Source: Actinoallomurus liliacearum (GTDB lineage: Bacteria; Actinomycetota; Actinomycetes; Streptosporangiales; Streptosporangiaceae). Taken from it: a stretch of 64,000 nt of DNA. Location of the stretch: assembly GCF_039542035.1 (NCBI RefSeq), contig NZ_BAABHJ010000002.1, positions 434,001-498,000 on the forward strand. Direction: 5' to 3'. Below, one piece after another: positions 1 to 9,498 of this stretch (position 1 is the stretch's first letter; each line of letters starts with the position of its first letter). Made by a program: the position numbers and the translations under genes. Under the pieces are notes generated by a model that was given only the letters and a program-made list of their open reading frames with translations, did not search any database and was not told where the DNA came from.

Positions 1-214
1 GGTCCCCGATCAGGACGACCGCAGACGGCTGCGGATCAGGCTGACCGAGGCGGGCCGGGGGCGCCTGGACGACCATCTGCGGCCGAGGACCGACTGGCTG
101 GCCCGCCGGATGGAGGAGCGGCTGACCCCGACCGAGCGGGAGTTGCTGCGGCTGGCCGGTGAGCTGATGGAGTCGCTGGTCTCGTGGGACGACGACCAGG
201 CGGTCGCCCCGTGA
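1..214 (+). CDS. MarR-family regulator, C-terminal fragment
   Basis: Only the last 70 residues lie in the window. They read DDRRRLRIRLTEAGRGRL, the typical wing of a MarR winged helix (basic beta-hairpin, then TEAG), followed by the amphipathic C-terminal dimerisation helices with LTPTERELLRLAGEL. MarR proteins are dimeric repressors that often respond to small ligands. The stop codon overlaps the GTG start of the ABC exporter gene in a GTGA arrangement, so the regulator is translationally coupled to the exporter and probably controls it. The DNA-recognition helix lies upstream of the window, so no operator can be proposed. Confidence 0.85.
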   Translation, partial: VPDQDDRRRLRIRLTEAGRGRLDDHLRPRTDWLARRMEERLTPTERELLRLAGELMESLVSWDDDQAVAP

Positions 215-2049
215 GGCCGCCGGCGGCACTGCGGGACTCGCCGCGCTACCGCGTGCTGAAGACGCTGGCCGTCGGCTCGCCCGGCCTGCTGACCGGCGCC
301 GTCGTCTTCATGCTCGCCGAGGGACTCATCCCCAATCTCGTCCTGATCGCCATGGGCCGGACCGTCGGCGCGGTTCCGGCGGCCGCACGGTCCGGGCTGG
401 GCGGACACGACGGGGAGGTGCTGCTGACCCGCCTGACCGTGGCCGGCCTGCTGTACGCGCTGTCGCTGCTGCGCGGCCCCGCCGAGGACGTCCTGACCGC
501 GATGGTCCAGGCGAGGATGAGCGCCCTGCAGCAGGCACGGCTGATCGAGGCGGTCTGCGCGCCCGCCGGGATCACGCACCTGGAGGACCCGGCCGTGCTC
601 GACCGGCTGGCGTCCGCGCGCGGCGAGCTGTCCGCCTACCAGCCCGCCGGGGCGGCGATGACGCTGATCGGTCAGCTCGGCGACCGGCTCTCGGGCGTGG
701 TCGCCTGTGCCGTCCTGGCCGGCTTCCGGTGGTGGCTCGGGCTGGGCCTGTTCGTCATGTGGCTAATGGTCCGGCGGCCGCTGCGGGCGCTGGTCCGGGC
801 GCGGATCGCGACGTTCCGCAAGGCCACCGAACCGCTGCGGCGCAGCTGGTACTACATTCACCTGGCCTTCCGCCCGGCCGCCGCCAAGGAGGTCCGGGTG
901 TTCGGCCTCGGCCCCTGGCTCGTCGGCAACTACCGGGAGCACAACGCCGAGGCGATGCGGCCCGCCGGCGAGGAGATACGGCGGCTGAACGGCCGGATCG
1001 CCATGTCCACCGTGCTGATCCTGGCCGGATACGGCACCGCCGCCGTCACCCTGGGCACGGCCGCGTACCGTCACACGCTGCCGCTGGGCACGCTCGTCAC
1101 GATGCTGACCATGCTGCCCGCCACGATGCAGGTCGGCGGGCTGACGGCGGCCGACATCGCGCTGGAGACCATGCTGTCGTCCGTCCCCGACCTGGACGCG
1201 CTGACCACCGACCTGCGGCCCGCCCCCGTGCCCGCGGGCGGCGGGCGCGCCGTGGCCGGGCGACCGCACCGGGAGATCCGGTTCGAGGGCGTCTCGTTCC
1301 GCTATCCCGGCGCCGATCGGGACGTGCTGCAGGATCTGGACCTGGTGCTGGAGGCGGGCCGCTCCTTGGCCGTCGTCGGCGTCAACGGGGCCGGGAAGAG
1401 CACCCTCATCTCGCTGCTGGCGGCCCTGCGCACGCCGACCGCGGGCCGCGTGCTCGTGGACGGCGTCCCCCTGGAGGAGTTCCCGGTACGGGACTGGCAA
1501 CGGCACGTCGCCGCGGTCTTCCAGGACTTCACCCGACTGCCGCTCACCGCCCGCGAGAACGTCACGATGGCCCTGTCCGGCGAGGCCGCCGACCCGGAGG
1601 TCCTGGCGGCGGTGGCGCGCCGGGCCGGCGCAGTCGAACCGATCGAGGGCCTCCCGGACGGGTGGGACACCATCCTGTCCGCACAGTACGACGGCGGCCG
1701 GGACCTGTCCGGCGGGCAGTGGCAGCGGATCGCCCTCGCACGGGCGCTGTACGCCGTCGAGCGAGGCGCGGGCGTCCTCGTCCTCGACGAACCGACCGCA
1801 CAGCTCGACGTGCGCGCCGAGGCCCGCTTCTACGACCGCTTCCTGACCATCACCGAGGGCGTCACCAGCCTGATCATCTCGCACCGCTTCTCGACGGTCC
1901 GCCGGGCGGACCGGATCGCCGTCCTCGACGGCGGCCGCATCACCGAGTCCGGGAGCCACGACGAGCTGCTGCGGGCCGGTGGCACGTACGCCGAGATGTT
2001 CCGGCTCCAGGCCGCCCGTTTCGCACCGAGCCGGGAGGCACGCCGGTGA
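211..2049 (+). CDS. ABC exporter half-transporter (TMD-NBD), first subunit
   Basis: A 612-residue fused membrane/ATPase subunit. The first ~340 residues hold the hydrophobic exporter-type transmembrane domain; the ATPase follows, with Walker A GVNGAGKST (~390), signature LSGGQ (~499), Walker B VLVLDEPT (~521) and the switch histidine in ISHRFSTV. The catalytic glutamate is present, so the site looks active. The GTG start is chosen because it overlaps the MarR stop; the frame is open upstream to another GTG inside the MarR gene. The stop overlaps the GTG of the next half-transporter, so the two very likely form a heterodimer. The substrate cannot be read from the sequence; MarR linkage suggests efflux of a toxic compound or peptide. 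Confidence 0.9.
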   Translation: MRPPAALRDSPRYRVLKTLAVGSPGLLTGAVVFMLAEGLIPNLVLIAMGRTVGAVPAAARSGLGGHDGEVLLTRLTVAGLLYALSLLRGPAEDVLTAMVQARMSALQQARLIEAVCAPAGITHLEDPAVLDRLASARGELSAYQPAGAAMTLIGQLGDRLSGVVACAVLAGFRWWLGLGLFVMWLMVRRPLRALVRARIATFRKATEPLRRSWYYIHLAFRPAAAKEVRVFGLGPWLVGNYREHNAEAMRPAGEEIRRLNGRIAMSTVLILAGYGTAAVTLGTAAYRHTLPLGTLVTMLTMLPATMQVGGLTAADIALETMLSSVPDLDALTTDLRPAPVPAGGGRAVAGRPHREIRFEGVSFRYPGADRDVLQDLDLVLEAGRSLAVVGVNGAGKSTLISLLAALRTPTAGRVLVDGVPLEEFPVRDWQRHVAAVFQDFTRLPLTARENVTMALSGEAADPEVLAAVARRAGAVEPIEGLPDGWDTILSAQYDGGRDLSGGQWQRIALARALYAVERGAGVLVLDEPTAQLDVRAEARFYDRFLTITEGVTSLIISHRFSTVRRADRIAVLDGGRITESGSHDELLRAGGTYAEMFRLQAARFAPSREARR

Positions 2050-3830
2050 AAGGCACTTCCGCCCTCACGACCCTGATCGGCACCGCCTGGCGGGCGGCGC
2101 CCATGACGCTGCTGTGGGCGTTCGCGGCGGCCACCGCCGGGGCCGTCGCCTCGGCCACCTTCCCCCTCGGCTTCCACTACATGGTCGACGGGGCGCTCGC
2201 GCACCGCTCCGATGAGATCACCTTCGGTGTGGCCGTCGTGGCGATCCTCTTCACCGTGGCGACGACGCTCACCACGCTGTCGGTCACCGGGAACTGGACG
2301 CTCACCGACCGCCTCAACCTGTTCGTCTCCGAGCGCGTCGCGCTGCTGCTGAGCACCGCTCCCCGGCTGGAGCACTTCGAACGCAAGGAGCTGCTGTCGG
2401 AGGTCGACCAGCTTCGCGACGACCGCCGGAGCCTGGCGGCCGCGCCCCGGCAGCTGCTCCGGGCGTGGCAGGTGGCCATCCGGGGTGGCGTGATCATGCT
2501 GCTGCTGGCGACCGTGTACCCACCGGTCATGCTCGTGCCGCTGTTCGGGCTGATCCCGGCGCTGGCCGACCGGCGGGCCGGGCGCGTCCAGGCCCGCGCC
2601 GGCGACGAGCTCGCCCCGGTCCGGCGGCTGATCGGCGACCTGTTCACGCTCGCCACCACGGCCGAGACCGCCAAGGAACTGCGCACGTACGGCGTCACCG
2701 ACGCGCTGGCCGCCCGCCACGCCGCGCTCACCGAGGACGCCCGCCGGCGCGACGTCCGGGGCGCGATCCGCGGCGCGGCGTGGGAGGCGCTGGGCTGGAC
2801 CGGGTACGCCGTCGCCTTCGTCGGCGTCATCATCGTGCTGGTACTGCGGGCGGCGCACGGGCACACCTCCCCCGGGCAGGTCGTCATGGCCGTGAGCCTG
2901 ATGCGACGCGCCCAGCGCCAGATCGCCGGCGCCTCCGACACCGCCGGGTCCCTCGCCACGGCCGTCCGCACCGCCCGGCGGCTCGTCTGGCTCGAGGACT
3001 ACGTCGAGAAGGAGACCCGAATGCCCGCCGCGGCGCCGGTGCCCGACCGTCTCCGCACGGGCCTCCGCCTGGAGGGCGTGGGCTTCCGCTACGCGGGAGC
3101 GGCCGAGGACGTCCTTCAGGACCTCACCGTGGACCTGCCCGCCGGGGCGACCGTCGCGATCGTCGGGGAGAACGGCGCGGGCAAGACGACGCTGGTCAAG
3201 CTGCTGACCGGGATGTACCGGCCGACCGCCGGGCGGATCCTGGTCGACGGCGCCGACCTGGCCGGCATCTCCCCCGACCGGTGGCGCACGCGGACCACGG
3301 CGGTGTTCCAGGACTTCGTCCGCCCCAACCTCATCGCCCGTGAGGCCGTCGGCATCGGCGACCTGCCCCGGATCGAGGACGAGGCCGCGGTAGGCGCCGC
3401 GCTGGCCACCGCGGGGGCCGAGGACCTGCCGGCCCGGCTGCCCCAGGGTCTCGCCACTCCCCTCGGCCGCTGGTTCACCGGCGGCAAGGAGCTCTCCGGC
3501 GGGCAGTGGCAGCGGATCGCGCTCGCCCGCGGCCTGATGCGGACCGACCCCCTGCTGACCGTCCTGGACGAGCCGACCGCGAGCCTGGATCCCGCCGCCG
3601 AGGCCGAGCTGTTCACCCGGTTCGCCGAGCTGTCCCGGTCCGGACGCCGGGCCGGCGGCGTCACCCTGCTCATCTCCCACCGGTTCTCCACCGCGCGCAC
3701 CGCCGACCTGATCATCGTGCTGGCGGGCGGCCGGATCACCGAGGTGGGCGACCACGAGACCCTGCTCGCCCGCGGCGGCGGCTACGCCGAGCTGTTCACC
3801 CTGCAGGCCAAGGCGTACGAGACCGGCTGA
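2046..3830 (+). CDS. ABC exporter half-transporter (TMD-NBD), second subunit
   Basis: A 594-residue partner of the preceding half-transporter, starting at a GTG inside its stop codon. Hydrophobic helices fill residues ~15-290. The ATPase has Walker A GENGAGKTT (~374), signature LSGGQ (~482), Walker B LTVLDEPT (~503) and the H-loop ISHRFSTA. Both subunits carry a complete catalytic set, unlike heterodimers with one degenerate site. A long overlapping reading frame in another phase runs across both genes; it is Arg/Pro-rich and not a real protein. The gene ends 13 bases before the convergent menD gene. Confidence 0.9.
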   Translation: MKGTSALTTLIGTAWRAAPMTLLWAFAAATAGAVASATFPLGFHYMVDGALAHRSDEITFGVAVVAILFTVATTLTTLSVTGNWTLTDRLNLFVSERVALLLSTAPRLEHFERKELLSEVDQLRDDRRSLAAAPRQLLRAWQVAIRGGVIMLLLATVYPPVMLVPLFGLIPALADRRAGRVQARAGDELAPVRRLIGDLFTLATTAETAKELRTYGVTDALAARHAALTEDARRRDVRGAIRGAAWEALGWTGYAVAFVGVIIVLVLRAAHGHTSPGQVVMAVSLMRRAQRQIAGASDTAGSLATAVRTARRLVWLEDYVEKETRMPAAAPVPDRLRTGLRLEGVGFRYAGAAEDVLQDLTVDLPAGATVAIVGENGAGKTTLVKLLTGMYRPTAGRILVDGADLAGISPDRWRTRTTAVFQDFVRPNLIAREAVGIGDLPRIEDEAAVGAALATAGAEDLPARLPQGLATPLGRWFTGGKELSGGQWQRIALARGLMRTDPLLTVLDEPTASLDPAAEAELFTRFAELSRSGRRAGGVTLLISHRFSTARTADLIIVLAGGRITEVGDHETLLARGGGYAELFTLQAKAYETG

Positions 3831-3843
3831 GCACCGGAGGGTC

Positions 3844-5505
3844 TCAGACGCCGAGGAGCGACCGGACCGCGTCCTGCGCCGCCTCGCGCATCCGGGCGTG
3901 GAACTCGGCGTTGGCCGCGCGGTCGGTCCGTGCCTCCACGATCCGCAGACCCTCCTTGGCCACGACCTTGGACAGGTCGTTCAGCGACTCGAGCCGGGCG
4001 TACGGGATGCCGTGCGCCGCCGCGATCGAGGCGATGTCCACCTGGTGCGGCGTGGCGAACACCCGCTCGAACGGCTCGGGGAACGACGCCTGCGGCAGCA
4101 GCGAGAAGATCCCGCCCCCGACGTTGTTGATCACGATGATGGCCAGGTCGGGCCGCTGGTCCTGCGGCCCGATGACCAGGCCGTTCTGGTCGTGCAGGAA
4201 GGCCAGGTCGCCCAGCAGGGCGTAGGCGCGGTTGCCGTGCGCCAGCGCGGCGCCCATCGCCGTCGAGACGAGGCCGTCGATGCCGCTGGCCCCGCGGTTG
4301 GCGAGGATGCGGATGCCCCGGCGCGGGTGCATCGTCTGGTCCAGGTCGCGGATCGGCATGCTCGCCGCCGCCAGCAGCAGCGAGCCGCCGGGGATGGCCG
4401 CGACGAGGTCCCGGGCGAGCCTCGGCTCGGTCAGCTCGTCGGTGGCGTCCAGGACCGAGTCGACCGCGTTGCGCGCGATCAGGTCGGCGGTCCGCCAGGA
4501 CTTCAGCCACGAGTCGTCGCCCGACACGACCGGGATCTCCGCCTCCTGCGCCACCTGCGTGGCCGACCGGACCGGGTCCGGCCAGCGCGCCAGCGACGGG
4601 GAGACGACGACGTGCTGCTCGGCGCGGCGCAGGAACGACAGCAGCGGCCGCGACAGCCCTGGTTTGCCCAGCGTGACGACGACGTCCGGGTGGTGCCGGT
4701 CGACGAACTCGGGCACGCCGAGCAGGAAGTGGTGCGCCGACAGGGCGTGGTCGCCGTAGCGGGCGTTGCCGTTCGGCTCGGCCAGCACGGGCCAGCCCGC
4801 CATCGACGCCGCCGCGACGTAGCGCTTGACGTTGACCGCGCCGTCGCCGACGACGAGGACGCCGCGGCGGGTCGGGGGCACGTGCAGCACCGAGCCGGGC
4901 GTCGCCGCGCGCACCTTGGTCCAGGCGCCGGTGACGTCGCCGTCCAGCGGCTCGCACCAGTCCTCGTCCCCGTCGGGGATCAGCGGCTCGCGGAACGCGA
5001 GGTTCAGGTGGACCGGGCCGGGGTCGGGCTGCTGCGCCGCATGCCAGGCGCGGCTGGCCAGCGACCGCCAGTACGCCACCATGCCCGGACGCTCCTCCGG
5101 TGTGCCGACCTCACAGCTCCAGCGCACCGCCGTGCCGTACAGCTTGACCTGGTCGACCGTCTGGTTCGCGCCGGTGTAGCGCAGCTCCGGCGGCCGGTCG
5201 GCGGTCAGGATCAGCAGCGGCACCCCGGCCTCGTGCGCCTCGACCACGGCCGGGTGGAAGTTGGCGGCCGCCGTCCCCGACGTGCAGATCACCGCGACCG
5301 GGCGGCCGCTGCGCTTGGCGATGCCGAGCGCCAGGAACGACGCGGACCGCTCGTCGATCCGCACGTGCAGCCGGATCTTCGACTGCTGGTACAACGCCAG
5401 GGCCAGCGGCGCGGACCGGGAACCCGGCGCCAGGACGGCGTCGGTCATCCCGCAGCGCGTCAGCTCGTCGACCAGTACGGTCGCCAGCGCGGTCGCCGGG
5501 TTCAT
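3844..5505 (-). CDS. menD: MenD, SEPHCHC synthase
   Basis: 2-Succinyl-5-enolpyruvyl-6-hydroxy-3-cyclohexene-1-carboxylate synthase, a thiamine-diphosphate enzyme that joins 2-oxoglutarate to isochorismate in menaquinone synthesis. At 553 residues it has family length. The N-terminal Pyr domain carries the cofactor-activating glutamate in DERSASF (E52), then SGTAAANFHPAV; the C-terminal PP domain carries the ThDP/Mg motif GDLAFLHDQNG (~415) ending at INNVGGG. The ATG overlaps the menC stop by four bases, so the two are translated together. The order menB-menC-menD on one strand with menE divergent is a menaquinone cluster; menF is not in the window. Confidence 0.96.
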   Translation of the reverse strand: MNPATALATVLVDELTRCGMTDAVLAPGSRSAPLALALYQQSKIRLHVRIDERSASFLALGIAKRSGRPVAVICTSGTAAANFHPAVVEAHEAGVPLLILTADRPPELRYTGANQTVDQVKLYGTAVRWSCEVGTPEERPGMVAYWRSLASRAWHAAQQPDPGPVHLNLAFREPLIPDGDEDWCEPLDGDVTGAWTKVRAATPGSVLHVPPTRRGVLVVGDGAVNVKRYVAAASMAGWPVLAEPNGNARYGDHALSAHHFLLGVPEFVDRHHPDVVVTLGKPGLSRPLLSFLRRAEQHVVVSPSLARWPDPVRSATQVAQEAEIPVVSGDDSWLKSWRTADLIARNAVDSVLDATDELTEPRLARDLVAAIPGGSLLLAAASMPIRDLDQTMHPRRGIRILANRGASGIDGLVSTAMGAALAHGNRAYALLGDLAFLHDQNGLVIGPQDQRPDLAIIVINNVGGGIFSLLPQASFPEPFERVFATPHQVDIASIAAAHGIPYARLESLNDLSKVVAKEGLRIVEARTDRAANAEFHARMREAAQDAVRSLLGV

Positions 5506-6455
5506 CGAGCCGCCTCTGCGTCCGTCACCAGTGGCGCCCCGCCCAGCTCCCGTTGCGCGTCACCCGCGCGCCGTCGCCAGGCCGCGCCGTCCACCTCGTA
5601 TCGCCGCAAGGCGTCCTCGTCCACCTCGGGACGGCGCACGTCGATCGCGCCGTCGGTCACCGTGAGCGGGTCGGCCACGACGTCGCCCTCCAGCAGCGAC
5701 AGGGTGCCGAGCCCGCAGGCGTAGGGCAGTTCGGGCAGCGCGGCGGCCAGCGCCGCGCCCGCGGCGAGCCCGACCGAGGTCTCCACCGCGCTGGAGACGA
5801 CCACCGGCAGCCCGCACGCCTCGGCGACGCGCAGCGCGGCGCGTACCCCGCCCAGGGGCTGCACCTTGAGCACGACGACGTCGGCGGCCTCGGCGGCACG
5901 GACCCGCAGCGGGTCCTCGGCACGGCGGATCGACTCGTCCGCGGCGATCGGCGTCTCGACGCGGCGGCGTACGGCGGCGAGCTCGTCCAGCGTCGCGCAG
6001 GGTTGCTCGGCGTACTCCAGCTCGCCGAGGAGCCGCAGCATGCGGACGGCGGTGTCGGGGTCCCAGGCGCCGTTCGCGTCCACCCGGACCTTCCCGCCGG
6101 GGCCGAGCGCGTCGCGGACCGCCTCGACGCGCGCGAGGTCGTCGGCCTCCGGCTGCCCGGGTTCGGCGACCTTCACCTTGGCCGTACGGCAGCCGGACGC
6201 GGCGGCGATCCGGTGGGCGGTGTCGGCGTCGACCGCCGGCACCGTGACGTTGACCGGGATCCGGGACCGCAGTGGCGCGGGCCATCCGTCATGCGCCGCC
6301 TCGCGGGCCGCGGCGAGCCAGCGGGCGCACTCCTTCGGGCCGTACTCCGGGAAAGGGGAGAACTCCCCCCATCCGGCAGGGCCCCGCACCAGCATTCCCT
6401 CTCGCCGTGTCACCCCGCGAAACCGCGTGCGCATCGGGATGGCGAACACGCGCAA
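5502..6455 (-). CDS. menC: MenC, o-succinylbenzoate synthase
   Basis: Enolase-superfamily dehydratase that makes o-succinylbenzoate from the MenH product. Visible are the KxK pair in TAKVKVAEP, the metal ligands in VRVDANGAW, EQPC and AADES, and the second catalytic lysine in VVLKVQPLGG. The frame is open beyond the usual N terminus. I place the start at a TTG giving L-R-V-F-A-I-P, because family members begin at this point and a G-rich stretch lies just upstream; ATGs at 6494 and 6434 are alternatives. The length is then 317 residues, normal for actinomycetes. It overlaps menD by four bases. Confidence 0.92.
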   Translation of the reverse strand: MRVFAIPMRTRFRGVTRREGMLVRGPAGWGEFSPFPEYGPKECARWLAAAREAAHDGWPAPLRSRIPVNVTVPAVDADTAHRIAAASGCRTAKVKVAEPGQPEADDLARVEAVRDALGPGGKVRVDANGAWDPDTAVRMLRLLGELEYAEQPCATLDELAAVRRRVETPIAADESIRRAEDPLRVRAAEAADVVVLKVQPLGGVRAALRVAEACGLPVVVSSAVETSVGLAAGAALAAALPELPYACGLGTLSLLEGDVVADPLTVTDGAIDVRRPEVDEDALRRYEVDGAAWRRRAGDAQRELGGAPLVTDAEAAR

Positions 6456-6613
6456 TGGCCTGACCCCCCTGTCCGGAGACGCTGCTTCCCGCATTACCTT
6501 AGGGCCGCGTGTCCCCCGCTCGTGCACGGGCCGGTCGGTACCGGGGCCGACGATCTCGGAGGTCCGGGCGGCTCCGGCGCCCCGCGTGCGGGCCGCGGGG
6601 CGGAGCCGGGAGG

Positions 6614-7513
6614 TCAGTAGTACCAGGGGAAGCGGGACCAGTCGGGCGCACGCTTCTCGAGGAAGGAGTCGCGCCCCTCGGCGGCCTCGTCGGTCATGTA
6701 CGCCAGGCGGGTCGCCTCACCGGCGAAGACCTGCTGGCCGACCAGACCGTCGTCGATGAGGTTGAAGGAGTACTTCAGCATCCGCTGCGCGGTCGGGCTC
6801 TTGCCGTTGATCTTCCGCGCCCACTCCAGCGCGGTCCGCTCGAGTTCGGCGTGCGGCACGACGGCGTTGACCATGCCCATGCGGTGCGCCGCCTCGGCGT
6901 CGTACGTGTCGCCCAGGAAGAAGATCTCCCGGGCGAACTTCTGCCCCACCTGCCGGGCCAGGTAGGCCGAGCCGAAGCCGCCGTCGAAGCTGGCGACGTC
7001 CGCGTCGGTCTGCTTGAACCGCGCGTGCTCGCGGCTGGCCAGGGTCAGGTCCGCGACGACGTGCAGGCTGTGCCCGCCGCCGGCCGCCCAGCCGGGGACG
7101 ACGCAGATGACGACCTTGGGCATGAAGCGGATCAGCCGCTGCACCTCCAGGATGTGCAGCCGGCCCGCGCGTGCGGGGTCGATGGTGTCGGCCGTCTCGC
7201 CCTCGGCGTACCGGTAGCCGTCCCGGCCGCGGATCCGCTGGTCACCGCCCGAGCAGAACGCCCACCCGCCGTCCTTCGGGGACGGGCCGTTGCCGGTGAG
7301 CAGCACGCACCCGACGTCGCTGGACATCCGGGCGTGGTCGAGCGCGCGGTAGAGCTCGTCGACGGTGTTCGGCCGGAACGCGTTGCGGACCTCGGGCCGG
7401 TCGAACGCGATGCGCACCGTGCCCTGGTCCACCGCCCGGTGGTACGTGATGTCGGTGAAGTCGAAGCCCTCGACCGCCTTCCACGCGTCCGGGTCGAACA
7501 GCTCGGAGACCAT
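6614..7513 (-). CDS. menB: MenB, 1,4-dihydroxy-2-naphthoyl-CoA synthase
   Basis: Crotonase-fold enzyme that cyclises o-succinylbenzoyl-CoA. At 299 residues it shows the oxyanion-hole region GGWAFCSGGDQRIRG and the second conserved block GWAAGGGHSLHVVADLTLAS, plus the MenB-type C terminus ending in DWSRFPWYY. An AAAGGA ribosome site precedes the ATG. It is followed by menC (gap of ~160 bases on the same strand) and faces menE across a 180-base control region. The Asp in place of the classical second crotonase glutamate and the nearby tyrosine-rich tail fit MenB rather than a generic enoyl-CoA hydratase. Confidence 0.96.
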   Translation of the reverse strand: MVSELFDPDAWKAVEGFDFTDITYHRAVDQGTVRIAFDRPEVRNAFRPNTVDELYRALDHARMSSDVGCVLLTGNGPSPKDGGWAFCSGGDQRIRGRDGYRYAEGETADTIDPARAGRLHILEVQRLIRFMPKVVICVVPGWAAGGGHSLHVVADLTLASREHARFKQTDADVASFDGGFGSAYLARQVGQKFAREIFFLGDTYDAEAAHRMGMVNAVVPHAELERTALEWARKINGKSPTAQRMLKYSFNLIDDGLVGQQVFAGEATRLAYMTDEAAEGRDSFLEKRAPDWSRFPWYY

Positions 7514-7646
7514 TCGGTGTTCCTTTCCAGCCCGCCGGCGGCCCGCTGCCTGTCGGCGCCCGCTCTATTCAAGCGCGTCGGCGGTCCGGTTCCGTAGTCG
7601 GTGTCCGGGGTCGTCGCCGACACGGTGGCCGCCTTTACATAGTAAT

Positions 7647-7662
7647 TTGAATGATCAATCAA
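7647..7662. promoter_or_regulatory. Near-palindrome in the menB/menE divergent control region
   Basis: The 16-mer TTGAATGATCAATCAA equals its own reverse complement except at one symmetric position pair (A/A instead of A/T). It sits in the only AT-rich patch of the intergenic region, 32 bases before the menE ATG, beside a plausible TAGGCT -10 box for menE. This is the layout of a dimeric repressor operator able to control both men directions. The regulator is not identified. Confidence 0.4.
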
Positions 7663-7693
7663 GTTCCGTCACTGCACTAGGCTGATCGGCGTC

Positions 7694-8860
7694 ATGAGCC
7701 GAAGCCTGCACGCCGTCATCCTGCCGCCCGGCCCGTCGCTGTTCCGCCGCCTGGAGGCGGCGCTCGACGGCACCGGCCCGGCGATCTGCCCGCTCTCCCC
7801 CGAGCTGCCCGCCCCCGCCCTGACCCGGCTGCTCGACGCGCTCCGCCCGGCCTGGGTGGAGACCGCCGACGGAAAACGGCGGTACGACTGCGGTACCGGC
7901 TGCGCGCCGGGGCCGGCGGTGGCCGACGACACGGCGGTGCTGATCGCCACGTCCGGATCGACCGGCGCCCCGAAGGTCGTGGAGCTGGCGGCGACGGCGC
8001 TCCGGCACTCCGCCTCGGCGACGCTGTCGCGGATCGGCGCCGAGCCCGGCGACCGCTGGCTGTGCTGCCTGCCGACCAGCCACATCGCGGGCGTCCAGGT
8101 CCTCATCCGGTCCCTGGTCGCCGGCACCGACCCGGTGATACACCCGCGCTTCGACGTGTCAGAGGTCGCGGGATCCGGCGCGGCCCACATCTCGGTCGTG
8201 CCGACCCAGCTACGCCGCCTCATCGACGCCGACGTCGACCTGCGCGGCTTCCGGTCGATCCTGCTCGGCGGGGCGGCGCCGCCGCCCGACCTCGTGGCGA
8301 CGGCCCGCTCGCGCGGTGGCCGGGTCTTCACGACGTACGGGATGAGCGAGACCTGCGGCGGCTGCGTCTACGACGGCGTCCCCCTCGACGGCGTGTCCGT
8401 CGAGATCGGCGCCGACGGGCGCATCCGGCTGGCCGGCCCGGTGCTGTTCGGCGGCTACCGGCTGCGGCCCGAGCTGACCGCCGCCGTACGGGACGGCGCG
8501 TGGTTCGTCACCCAGGATCTCGGCGTGCTCGAGGACGGGCGGCTGCGGGTACGGGGCCGGGCCGACGACGTCATCGTCACCGGCGGGGAGAAGGTCGTGG
8601 CGGGCGAGGTCGCGGCGGTGCTGGCCCGGCATCCCGGCGTACGGGACGTCGCCGTCGTGGGGCGCGACGATCCCGAGTGGGGCCAGCGGGTGACGGCCGT
8701 CGTCGTCCCCGGCGACGATCCGCCGGACCTGGAGGAGCTCCGCGCCCGGGTCCGCACGGAGCTCCCCGCGTACGCGGCGCCGCGCCGGCTCGAGCTCGTC
8801 GAGGAGTTGCCGCTGCTCCCCTCCGGCAAACCCGACCTCGAGCGCCTGCGCCGGGGTTGA
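7694..8860 (+). CDS. menE: MenE, o-succinylbenzoate-CoA ligase
   Basis: Acyl-AMP-forming ligase that activates o-succinylbenzoate with CoA, feeding MenB. At 388 residues it is a compact member of the family. Motifs in order: P-loop TSGSTGAPK (~82), TYGMSETCGG (~216), the hinge GRADDVIVTGGEKV (~290) and the catalytic lysine in LPSGKPDLER near the C terminus. The ATG is preceded only by a weak ribosome site. It is transcribed away from menB and ends head-on with the ribonuclease gene. Confidence 0.94.
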   Translation: MSRSLHAVILPPGPSLFRRLEAALDGTGPAICPLSPELPAPALTRLLDALRPAWVETADGKRRYDCGTGCAPGPAVADDTAVLIATSGSTGAPKVVELAATALRHSASATLSRIGAEPGDRWLCCLPTSHIAGVQVLIRSLVAGTDPVIHPRFDVSEVAGSGAAHISVVPTQLRRLIDADVDLRGFRSILLGGAAPPPDLVATARSRGGRVFTTYGMSETCGGCVYDGVPLDGVSVEIGADGRIRLAGPVLFGGYRLRPELTAAVRDGAWFVTQDLGVLEDGRLRVRGRADDVIVTGGEKVVAGEVAAVLARHPGVRDVAVVGRDDPEWGQRVTAVVVPGDDPPDLEELRARVRTELPAYAAPRRLELVEELPLLPSGKPDLERLRRG

Positions 8861-8918
8861 CGCCGAGGGCGTGTCCGGTGGATCCCGTCCGTGGCGGGCG
8901 GCGACCCGCCGGACGCGC

Positions 8919-9332
8919 CTACAGCTGGTAGAAGTCGGTGTAGTGGTTCGGCGAGAACCAGGTCACGCCGGTGCTGCGGTTCACCACGATCCGGTACGCG
9001 TCGCGCGCGGCGCCCTTCGCGCGGGAGTACACGTCGTACTCGTAGTAGGTCGCGCCGCTGGGCAGTTCGCCCTCCCGGTTGTAGAACCGGCCGCCGGTGT
9101 AGTTGTACTTGCCGTCCGGCCAGGAGTACCAGCCGCTGGTCGTGGGATAGCCCTTGGACGCCCAGATCGAGTCGGCCGAACGGGCGTCGGCGCACCGCGA
9201 GATCGTGCAGGAGCCGTAGACCGACGCGCCGGCGTGGGTGACGCCGACCACGCCGGCCACGGATGCGGTCGCCGCGACGGTGACGGCGAACCGGACCGGC
9301 CAGGTGGAGCGAGAGCGTTGGCGGGTGTGCAC
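8919..9332 (-). CDS. Secreted guanyl-specific ribonuclease (barnase/RNase Sa type)
   Basis: A 137-residue protein with a basic start and a hydrophobic signal segment (residues ~13-34, cleavage likely after THAGAS), then a small microbial ribonuclease domain. The match to RNase Sa is recognisable: FYNREGELP, then TYYEYDVYSR with the catalytic Glu, two arginines in AARDAYRI, and the catalytic His in SPNHYTDF. Such enzymes cleave RNA 3' of guanosine outside the cell. Two cysteines near the mature N terminus could pair. No barstar-like inhibitor is adjacent; the neighbour at 9499 is an unrelated lipoprotein. Confidence 0.85.
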   Translation of the reverse strand: MHTRQRSRSTWPVRFAVTVAATASVAGVVGVTHAGASVYGSCTISRCADARSADSIWASKGYPTTSGWYSWPDGKYNYTGGRFYNREGELPSGATYYEYDVYSRAKGAARDAYRIVVNRSTGVTWFSPNHYTDFYQL

Positions 9333-9498
9333 GGAGCCTCCTTGTCAGGGGGACGGTCACCCGTCATGATCAGCCTTGTCAGGGCGCCGTTGAAGCCCCG
9401 AACCGCCAAAAAATGGTGAATTCTTCTACTGATCGAGGTAACCGCCCGCGCGACGCCGCGGCCCGGCGGGCCCTGCGGCTCTGGGAGAATCCGTCGTC

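Noticed and set aside
729..3830. A 1033-codon frame that appears to fuse a novel N terminus to the second ABC subunit
   Set aside because: The first ~430 codons are an out-of-phase shadow of the first ABC subunit; the GTG overlapping that gene's stop is the real start.
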